Both the position numbers and the translations under genes were made by a program. From the NCBI RefSeq assembly GCF_040183065.1, contig NC_091127.1:28264891-28328890 (forward strand): a DNA stretch of 64,000 nucleotides. The letters are read 5' to 3'. This document shows positions 55,794-64,000 of this stretch, one piece after another; position 1 is the stretch's first letter, and every line of letters begins with the position of its first letter. The stretch is from Periplaneta americana (lineage: Eukaryota; Arthropoda; Insecta; Blattodea; Blattidae). The notes beneath the pieces are model-generated. The model was given only the letters and a program-made list of their open reading frames with translations. It did not search any database and was not told the origin of the DNA.

Positions 55794-56361
55794 CAGAGGT
55801 GTGAAAATTATTAGAATAATCTTAATTTTAAAGGTTTTTTAATAGTTCCTTCACAAATATTCATTGAATTGATGAATATTGGTATATAATATTACTATAC
55901 TGATGTAGGATATATTTACACTAACAATGCCGGAAAGCATTGTTGTACATTGGTATTTTTCTTATTTTACAATTGTTATGGGAATTCAGAAATTATTATA
56001 TTATGTTGGCGGAATTGGAAACATAAAAAATTATATGCACAAAACAGATGTATACGTTCATCTGAATCTTCACAACAATGTAAACGCAAAGAACAATTGG
56101 TTGAAAGCATTTCTTAATTAATTTTTGATGTTTCCAATTCCGCCACCATAATATAATAATTTCTGAATTCCCATAACAATTGTAAAATAAGAAAAATACC
56201 AATGTACAACAATGCTTTCCGGCATTGTTAGTAGTAAATATATCCTACATCAGTATAGTAATATTATATACCAATATTCATCAATTCAATGAATATTTGT
56301 GAAGGAACTATTAAAAAAAACCTTTAAAATTAAGATTATTCTAATAATGTTCACACCTCTG
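55794..56361. mobile_element. Foldback MITE with ~240-bp near-perfect arms
   Basis: Flanked by TA (55792-55793 and 56362-56363). The termini CAGAGGTGTGAAAATTATTA and the inverted CACACCTCTG are Tc1-like. Arms 55794-56032 and 56126-56361 pair almost perfectly around a ~93-bp spacer. A transcript would form a long double strand. Confidence 0.8.
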
Positions 56362-56363
56362 TA

Positions 56364-58189
56364 GTCCCTCTTTGTGCTGCATGGTCCAAGACGTCCCGCC
56401 TTGAAGTGCCTAGACTAATGGAATGAGCGCTAGTTCGAAGAAATTTTTCTCATGAAATTTTGGCCAGTATATGGAACCAGTTCCCACTCAGTATCGTGTT
56501 GAATTTGGGGCGCTGCAATGAGTAGCGAAATCCAGTTTCGCAAGCCAACTATAATTATCGACTGGGAAGTGATTGTACAAGGACATCATTTTATTTTTAC
56601 TTCAATTTTTATTGTACCTTAGTTTTTGAATGTACTTCACTCCCACCTCTTCTATTAATGAAGTTCAACCGTCCTCCACACAGTACCAAGACCGCATATA
56701 CAGTCACAGTAGCCTTACGGTGACAGTAAGCAGTACGTTCCAAAAATATGTTCGCGTTTTCCAGTGACGAAAGAGCTTTTAATATTGAATCATTTTCGCA
56801 CAGGTACTGACGTCCATTTGCCTACGTCGCATCCCGGTTTCCCCCACCCGCTTCTATTCGCCTCTCTGTAAAAGCTAGTGGCTGGGCTGTCTTAGCTCTT
56901 TTCTGAAAACATTAATTTCTGTTAGGAATTGGACGTCTATGTAATATTATACAACTGTTTAAAATAACTTAAATAAAAGTGCCTCGTTAAGTAATTAACT
57001 GTCACGTGATTTTCCCCCTTTCTACGACCCTGCGACATAATCACTTGGACGGACAGTAGATAGTATGTCTGAGTAATTTTATCTTTTCGGATCGGGCAGA
57101 AGTGAAGATTGCATTTACAATACGTAAGGCACTCTTTTATAGAGTAGGTACAGAATTATTTCAACATGAGTTACTAGTACGAAGGACGAAACTGGTAATT
57201 GGAATTAGGTGCAATAGTCTATAGTACGATAATATGCACATTAGAACTGAAGCCTGTATCGAAATGAATGGCCACCATTTTCAAAAACGTGTTTAAATAT
57301 CCATATTTGATTATTTTTCAATTTAACTTCATTCTCTATATTGTACGCTAATGTGCTGTAGACAGTATAATATACACTGCATAATGAATACGGCCGCATG
57401 GACAGCTCAGTTCGTGAGTAAAAACACTCATTGTTAATACTGTACTGTATTTTGATTAAACAAAAGGCTAATGAAAATTATAAAACTCAAAATCGCGATA
57501 TTTCCCAGTTTACGTAAATGGATGAACTACTTTTCTTCCCTCCTATACCTAGTAAAGTTATTTGTTTGTATATTACGCCAGTATCATCGAATTCCAGTCG
57601 TGGAAGGGGATAGCAAACTGTGTTTAAGGTTCTCAAAGGTATAGCCAGGTTAATATTAGAAATGTTAGTAAAAATGAAATTATGTCCCTATACTAACCAC
57701 ATATAAATATTGAATGATCGTTCACCTCTGCTGAGACATGTGAACATGAAACCAGGAGTCGCCTGGTAAGCATTGTCCCTCAATGGATTGTTGCGTAACG
57801 GAGTTATATGTTTTTCTTTATTATTTTCTTTTGAAAATATAATAATTAATGCATAATCCATACGTCTCTAATATATTTAACAGAAAATATAATTATACTG
57901 TATTACCTATTTAGGAGATCAGGAAGGCAATGTCCAAAATACGAGTGTATGTAAAATATTTGTCAAATTTCATTTCTTTGAGTGGATTGTTTCTGATTTT
58001 GAGTCGGCCATGAAGGGGAAAGTATTTGGTTTCAAATTATTAATAAACAAGATAGTTCCTCTCTTTTCTTTTAATTATTTTACAGTTCTCTAGTGACAGC
58101 AAGTTTTCATGCAGCTGTGTCTGTTGTCTCGAGATTCTCACTCAGTGCTAAGTTGACAAATTTACTGATAATAAGATGTTACATACAAA
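56364..58189. other. No recognisable feature
   Basis: Mixed composition. No coding, repeat-terminus or RNA signal was recognised. Confidence 0.4.
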
Positions 58190-58440
58190 TGGCTTTTAGA
58201 GAACCCGGAGGTTCATTGCCGCCCTCACATAAGCCCGCCATTGATCGCTATCCTGAGCAAAATTAATCCAGTCACTACCATCATATCCCACCTCCCTCAA
58301 ATCCATTTTAATATTATCTTCCCATCTACGTCTCGGTCTCTCCAAAGATCTTTTTCCTTTCGGCCTCCCAACTAACACTCTATACGCATTTCTGAATTTT
58401 CCCATACGTGCTAAGTATCCTGCTCATCTGAAACGCCTAG
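58190..58440 (-). pseudogene. RTE-like RT C-terminal tail, copy 3
   Basis: Minus strand: MGKFRNAYRVLVGRPKGKRS, WEDNIKMDLREVGYD, DSDQWRAYVRAAMNLRVL, then AAAAGCC. Same element as the pair at 3008-3520. Confidence 0.75.
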
Positions 58441-59149
58441 ATTCAATGTTTTTGTCACGTGAAGAATACAATGCGTGCAGTTCTGCGTTGCATAACTTTC
58501 TCCATTATCCTGTAACTTCATTCCTCCTAGATCCAAATATTTTCCCAAGCACATTATTCTCGAACACTCTTAGCCTCTGTTTAGTCTTTAATTTCTTGAG
58601 AGTAAAGCTTAATTACTTAGGAATCTCGACGCGATTGTTTCCTGCTTGTCAGCTACGAAAATTCTAATGGAATACAGCTTTTAAACATAAAACATTCGTA
58701 CGTCGTCTGTATAGCATTTGAATCCTGGTCTGCAGTAGATTGTTTCTCAAACACCATACTTGTTCATCATATGTATAATTTAATCTGATCTAGTTATGAA
58801 CCCAAAGTTTCAGCGTTTCGCAGTGGGTTGTACCACTCTTGCAATGAATCGTAATAAATTGTTTATTTACTCAAAGGCTACGAAGTGCAAAGAAAGAGTA
58901 GGTATTGCGGAAAAGAAAAAAAAATCGTTTTGCAGATTTTCATCGAATTAGAAATAACTGCTGAAGCTTTCCTGGCGACGTGATAATTCGAAATTTTCTC
59001 GAATTATGTTTTCAACAAATTTGAAACCAAAAAGTGGTTTGTAGCATGATTTATATCTGTGTACATAAATTTATACTGAACTGATGGATATATTTTTGTT
59101 TGCATTCAGTATCTATAGGTTAATTCATCCGGAAATACTGTAATGCACG
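58441..59149. other. No recognisable feature
   Basis: A 73-codon frame at 58446-58667 has no motif. Confidence 0.4.
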
Positions 59150-59600
59150 TGAAATAAGTTTAATATTCAAAGAGATAGGTTTGGAAGTAACGCCCGAAAA
59201 GACAAAGTATATGATTATGTCTCGTGACCACAACATAGTACGAATTGGAAATATAAAAATGGGAAATATATCCTTTGATTTGTTTTATTGGGTTATTTTA
59301 CGACGCTGTATCTACATCTAGGTTATTTAGCGTCTGAATGATGTGAAGGTGATAATGCCGGTGAAATGAGTCCGGGGTCCAGCACCGAAATTTACCCAGC
59401 ATTTGCTCGTATTGGGTTGAGGGAAAACCCCGGAAAAAACCTCAACCAGGTAACTTTCCCCGACCGGGATTCGAACCCGGGCCACCTGGTTTCGCACCCA
59501 GACGCGCTGACCGTTACTCCACAGGTGTGGACTATATCCTTTTAAAAGGTGGAAAAGTTCAAATATCTTGGAGCAACGGTAACAAATATAAATGAATAAT
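59150..59600 (+). pseudogene. Endonuclease-RT element remnant, split by a SINE
   Basis: Plus strand reads IGLEVTPEKTKYMIMSRDHN and IGNIKMGNISF, then after the SINE KVEKFKYLGATVTNINE. This is the segment just after the RT catalytic motif in a widespread arthropod element. It is a short fragment with no catalytic residues. Confidence 0.72.
59277..59532 (-). mobile_element. tRNA-derived SINE, family B, nested in RT remnant
   Basis: In reverse: GTCCACACCTGTGGAGTAACGG, B box GGGTTCGAATCCCGG and family tail. The 10-bp TSD is TATATCCTTT (59267-59276 and 59533-59542). Confidence 0.88.
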
Positions 59601-60439
59601 ATTCGCATTCTTCCGCAAACTCTACATATTTTAACGATATGTTCAAAGTATAAAATTACCCTTTTTTTGCCACCCGAATAACATCCATCATGAGAAAATG
59701 TGTGTAATTATTTACATTGGACAATTTACTCCATTTAAGGATGAATATCTACAGTATATAATCTTGTACTGAGTAGCACTTTCTCCTAGGTCGAAGAAAC
59801 TTACCAACTGTATCTTCATGTCAGTAGCTTCCACTGTCAACGAGTGATGAATGATGATATTCTGATAGGTCGTCTCGTTTTTATAGTATCACTGACTACG
59901 CTTTCACCGTTGCGGCATTGAATTCTGGACACAAATAAACAAAAGACAGCCTTATGTTTACAAACCACGTGCGTCCTTCTCAACGCCTTCTCTTGCTCAA
60001 CTTGGTTGTATTTAAAGCGGGACCACAGGCCATTTATTGCACCACGAAAGTGTCGTCCTTCGTGAAACAACCATTTATTCTTCTGTTTTGCAGATTTATT
60101 TGTTGTATGATAATTGAAGAGATCTATAAAGAGGCTTATCTTACGTTAAATCTTGATTTTCTCGAACTGCAATAGAATTTTAGATACTGTGGCATGGGGT
60201 CAATACTATGACGGACATTCACGTAACATAACATCGAATTATTTCTGGCGTGGGATATTTTGAGACTGACATATGTCGAGATTCTCTAGATGTGGGTTGA
60301 ATGTGACGAAAATGGAACTTTTGTGGTCTGTTAGGTTTTTAAAAATATATCATGAGACTTCTATCAAACAGTAGAGTCGAAGCAATACCGGAGCTTAAGT
60401 AAGACAGTAAAATAACTCGAGAAATTTTTAACCAGGTAT
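59601..60439. other. No recognisable feature
   Basis: Overlapping frames at 59837-60175 on both strands have no motif. Confidence 0.4.
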
Positions 60440-61108
60440 GGTGGCTCCGACTTAAAGAACGCAGAACTTTACACTCTTTGTCTTTACTCTTTCGAATTCT
60501 GCACACCTAAACACCAAATTACCTTTCGTCTCGTTTCTCTTATCTATATTCTAACCACGACGTAAATACCAGATCACTTATCTGTGGCACGCTAAATATA
60601 CCTCTTCATAGAACATCTTGTTATTCCTCATCTTTTACAATATCCACCTCGCGTCATTGGAATTCCTTGTCACAAAGTATTAGGGGCTGCAAGACAACAA
60701 ACACCTTTAAGAACAGCTTAAAAGATAACCTTATTAGCATTTCACTCCAATCATACTGATTTAAAATATTACTGACTACACTGTTGCTTTTTTCTTTAGA
60801 CATCATCCTGTTTGTGCTGCATTTTCAAAATTGTCTCATAATAATCTCTTTCTATTATCTAATATCATTTGAAATATATTAACATTCTATGTATTTTAGT
60901 TTAATTCTGCTACACAGTTTATTTCAGTGTTTAATTAATAGTTCATAGTATTTTGTTGTTTAATTCGTAAATAACTCTTGTATACATGTAACTCTCATCT
61001 AAATGAAATTGTTGAATTCTTTGTAAGTTCATGCATATGTATATACACTTTCTGCTGGTTGAGTGGAAGAGAAGGCCTTACGGCCTTAACTCTGCCAGCT
61101 AAAATAAA

Positions 61109-61169
<61 letters not shown>
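60440..61169 (+). pseudogene. CR1/L2-like non-LTR element, 3' end
   Basis: Starts abruptly at WLRLKERRTLHSLSLLFRI, matching the copy at 42019-43488 from about 42806. It has frame breaks, and the 3' UTR carries the AAGGCCTTACGGCCTT hairpin and an (ATT)n tail (61111-61169). 5'-truncated. Confidence 0.8.
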
Positions 61170-61170
<1 letters not shown>

Positions 61171-61188
61171 CATTCTTTCATTCATTTA

Positions 61189-61375
61189 GGGCCGTATTCA
61201 TAGACATTCTTAGCGCGGGCTTCCGGTGGATGATCAGCGAACTAACGTTTTCATATTCATAAACCAGTGTTAGCGATATGCTATGCTATGAATCCTGTAC
61301 AAGTAACCAGTCGATAGCCGGGGCTAGTTTAGCACGCTCGTAGCGCGGGCTAGCGAAATGTCTATAATAGCACCC
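61189..61375. mobile_element. PIF/Harbinger-like MITE
   Basis: GGGCCGTATTCATAGACATT on the left and, in reverse, GGGTGCTATTATAGACATTT on the right, with TTA on both sides (61186-61188 and 61376-61378). The 3-bp TSD and ends fit PIF/Harbinger. No coding frame. Confidence 0.65.
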
Positions 61376-61517
61376 TTAGTGTTCTGCCCAAGGGCAGGCC
61401 TTCCACTGTAAACCCAGCTTTCTCCAATCTTTCCTATTTTCTGCCTTCCTCTTCGTTTCCTGTATGTATACCTGAGGAGTTAAAATGTACCTTCACATAA
61501 GACAACATCATGTTCTT

Positions 61518-62468
61518 AAGGGGTTAGGTACAGCTTACAGCAGTAAAATTTTAGAAATATTCAACATTTTTTTCTTCCATTACTGTATCTTGTACAATAA
61601 TGAAAATTAGTATGTGTAAAACATTGTCCTTCTACTATATAAAAAAATAATTTTACGATTAAAAATTATTTATATATACAGAGTGTTTCCGAGATGGTGT
61701 TACAAACTTTCATGGATGATGGCGGACACATGTATCAATTTGAGATAAGGAACCATGAACCAGAAATGACTGAGTCGAAAGTTATAAGCAAAAATAGTTC
61801 CTTATCTCAAATTGATACATGTGCCCTTCGCCATCATCCCTGAAAGTTTGTAACACCACCTAGGAAACACCCTGTATATATATTTTTTCCTTTTCAAATT
61901 CAACCTGGTGGCACTTCACTGTTCAGTGATGAAGTTTTTCCCTCATAACTCAAAAACTATCCAACATTCTGTAATAAATTTTTTGTGTATATTTATGAAT
62001 GTTATATCTGCAATGTGAAGAAAAATCACTTCTCTACCTTCGATAGATTGTCTGAAAAAAAATGAATTCATTTAAAAATGGTCAAATATCAGTATTCTCC
62101 TTTAACACAAAATAAAAATATATATATTTATTAAGGAATGTAGTTGAAAGAGCATGATATTGTAAACATGAGTTTCAGCAATAAAATAAAAGAGGAAGAA
62201 CATAAAAAAGTTAACAAGTTTGTGAGTTATGAGGGAGACGCTTCATCACTGCACAGTGAACTGCCACCATTGTGAATTTTGAAAAAAAAAAAAAAAATTA
62301 TATATAAATATTTTTTTTTTTTAAATCGTAAAAATATTTTTTTCACATAGCAGAAGGGCAATGTTTTACACATATCAATTTTCGTTATTGTACAATATAC
62401 AATAAAGGAGGAAAAAAATGTTGAATATTTTCAAAAATTTTACTGCTGTAAGCTGTACCTAACCTCTT
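61518..62468. mobile_element. Long foldback element, split by a small MITE
   Basis: Left AAGGGGTTAGGTACAGC and right GCTGTACCTAACCTCTT are inverted. Pairing continues inward through CATAACTCAAAAAC (near 61942) and its partner near 62225. No frame inside. Confidence 0.72.
61679..61874. mobile_element. Small palindromic MITE nested in the foldback
   Basis: CAGAGTGTTTCCGAGATGGT and its inverted partner ending GGAAACACCCTG, ~80-bp arms, flanked by TA (61677-61678 and 61875-61876). Confidence 0.78.
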
Positions 62469-62609
62469 TCAGCGGACAAAAGCCTATGCTCTAGATAGGA
62501 TTCGAATCGATGACGGTAACTTTTAAGCAACTTTAAAACTGGTCTTTCGGTTGAGAACACTGCAGATAGGCTCTGAAAATTTCATTTCTCTTGAATATAA
62601 TTAGTGTAT

Positions 62610-62872
62610 TTATTTTTTTTTATTTTAATAGGTTATTTTACGACGCTTTATCAACAGCTCAGGTTATTTAGAGTCTGAATGAGATGAAGGTGATAATGCC
62701 GGTGAAATGAGTCCGGGGTGCAACACCGAAAGTTACCCAGCATTTGCTCATATTGGGTTGAGGGAAAATCCCGGAAAAACCTCAACCAGGTAACTTGCCC
62801 CGACCGGGAATCGAACCCGGGCCACCTGGTTTCGCGGCTAGGCATGCTAACCGTTACTCCACAGGTGTGGAC
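62610..62872 (-). mobile_element. tRNA-derived SINE, family B
   Basis: Complete reverse copy with the 12-bp TSD TAATTAGTGTAT (62598-62609 and 62873-62884). Confidence 0.9.
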
Positions 62873-63028
62873 TAATTAGTGTATGCAGCATATCTAGAAA
62901 TGTCTTTAAAATTACAATAGCTGAATTTTATCAACAGTAATCTCACTAGAGGTTTTGATTTTATCGATAAATCAAAACTCGAGTGGGATTTAATTGACTA
63001 TTACACGATTAGAAGAAAGTAGGCTCTA

Positions 63029-63649
63029 CAGGGTGATTCAGATCACTTGTAACAGTCATTTATTTCGGAAACAAGTGCATTAAAATTTTCGAGAAAAAAA
63101 TATTTATAACTAAACCACATGTGAACTTTCACTTGATCTTGATTTAATTAATCAGCTCTAACAGGAAGGAGGGTCAGTGGCGTATCACTTTAAAATTTCA
63201 AATGGGAATCGGGGCCAAATAAGGTACCATTTGACAGAGCGCTTCAAAACAAACAACTTTCATAGGAAACGTTTTTACCAATTCCTACTCTTTCAATGAG
63301 AAAACGTACAAAACGACAATATCATATATATTGAGAAATGTTAAAAAACGAAAATGTAAACAAGACATTATTAATGTTGACATTTTGCTGAAAAAGTGGA
63401 CAATTCCATTAGTTTTTATAAATGTTCAAACTGTCTGCCGTTCTGAGCAGCACACACCCGTATTCTTCTTCTAACACTGTCAGTGACTCGTAACACTTCG
63501 GTGGTCAAGTGACTGGTAGATCTCCCGGATTTGCTGTTTTATGTCATCTCTTAATGTGGGACAGTCTTGATAAACGATGTTTTAACCGCTGTTCTGCAGT
63601 TGGTTCCCAAACAAAATATCAACAACGTGAGTTGGTTCCCCACGTTTAA
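63029..63649 (-). pseudogene. Tc1/mariner-like element, 3' end with transposase tail
   Basis: The left terminus CAGGGTGATTCAGATCACTT follows TA. On the minus strand 63570-63415 reads QDCPTLRDDIKQQIREIYQS, then after a frameshift VRRRIRVCAAQNGRQFEHL-stop. That is the C-terminus of a family of mariner-like transposases. The catalytic domain is absent, because the MULE fragment begins at 63650. Confidence 0.6.
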
Positions 63650-64000
63650 ATATCCAAGGCTGTACCTTTGGTGTTCTTCTTGCTACGAGATCAACATGAG
63701 ACGTCATATACTTACGCCTTCAATTCAATTAAACAATATGTAAATCCAATTGTTGTTTATGCCGACTTCGAAAAAGCAATCCAAAATGGAATTTCAAACG
63801 TATTCCCTAATGCCAAACTGAAAGGTTGTAGGTTCCATCTTGCACAATCTTGGTGGAGGAAAATTCAATCCTTAGGTTTGAGTGCGGAATTTAAAAGTAA
63901 GGAATCTGAAATTGGTCAGCTTCTAAAAACTATATTCGGACTGCCTTCATTGGCTTCTCAAGAAGTTGAAGATTGTTTTGTTAATGACTTAATGGCTGTC
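63650..64000 (+). CDS. Mutator-like (MULE) transposase fragment, runs off window
   Basis: Open from just after a stop at 63647 to the window edge (117 codons; no start codon established). It reads VPLVFFLLRDQHETSYTYAF, then IVVYADFEKAIQNGISNVFP and GCRFHLAQSWWRKIQSLGL. The Asp in YADFEKA and the C...H of GCRFHL are the MULE-domain positions for a catalytic Asp and the conserved C-H pair. The earlier catalytic Asp is missing on the left. The junction with the mariner-like remnant suggests 5' truncation or an intron boundary. It may be a transposon gene or a domesticated MULE/FLYWCH-type gene; the window does not decide. Confidence 0.65.
   Translation, partial: MSKAVPLVFFLLRDQHETSYTYAFNSIKQYVNPIVVYADFEKAIQNGISNVFPNAKLKGCRFHLAQSWWRKIQSLGLSAEFKSKESEIGQLLKTIFGLPSLASQEVEDCFVNDLMAV

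Noticed and set aside
60978-61262. Frame with a long poly-tyrosine run
   Set aside because: Translation of the (ATT)n tail of a retroelement and its flank.

Overview
The window is animal nuclear DNA packed with transposable elements. It is AT-rich, with long (ATT)n, (TTTA)n and (AT)n tracts, many tRNA-headed SINEs, decayed non-LTR reverse transcriptase (RT) tails, MITEs and foldbacks, Helitrons, a mariner remnant and one complete Ty3/Gypsy element. The repeated RT-tail peptide with the WEDNIKMDLREVGYD core and the SINE types suggest an insect, most likely a cockroach of the Periplaneta kind. That assignment is inference from memory of such repeats, not a search result. No bacterial gene, operon or CRISPR array is present.

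Layout. 1-15.3 kb: SINEs, tails of several non-LTR families, a MITE split by a retroposed fragment, a Mutator-type MITE and a long foldback. 14.86-24.79 kb: a three-level nest. A ~172-bp satellite-like array is broken by a minus-strand non-LTR element, which is broken in turn by an intact 8.7-kb Gypsy retrotransposon. That element has near-identical LTRs, gag, a classic -1 frameshift signal and pol, and its target site duplication (TSD) is ATGT. 25-31 kb: an internally deleted mariner, SINEs and long featureless stretches. 31.3-41 kb: two opposite Helitrons that share a captured MITE half, a large foldback holding a pogo-like element, and a hAT element with a perfect 8-bp TSD. 42-52 kb: more RT remnants, SINEs, a tandemly duplicated MITE and a repeat shared with 37.4 kb. 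53-56.4 kb: another triple nest, a Helitron-like element and a near-perfect foldback. 58-64 kb: RT remnants, SINEs, MITEs and, running off the right edge, an open Mutator-like transposase fragment.

The best candidate for a host gene is a single terminal exon on the minus strand at 52736-52888. Behind a good splice acceptor it encodes a hydrophobic signal-like segment, an acidic spacer and a short Lys/Leu amphipathic C-terminus ending in Gly. A stop codon and a nearby AATAAA follow. This looks like the last exon of an undescribed small secreted, possibly antimicrobial, peptide precursor. Exon 1 was not identified. Apart from this exon, the Gypsy gag/pol and the partial MULE, the coding-looking stretches are degraded transposon remnants or low-complexity frames.
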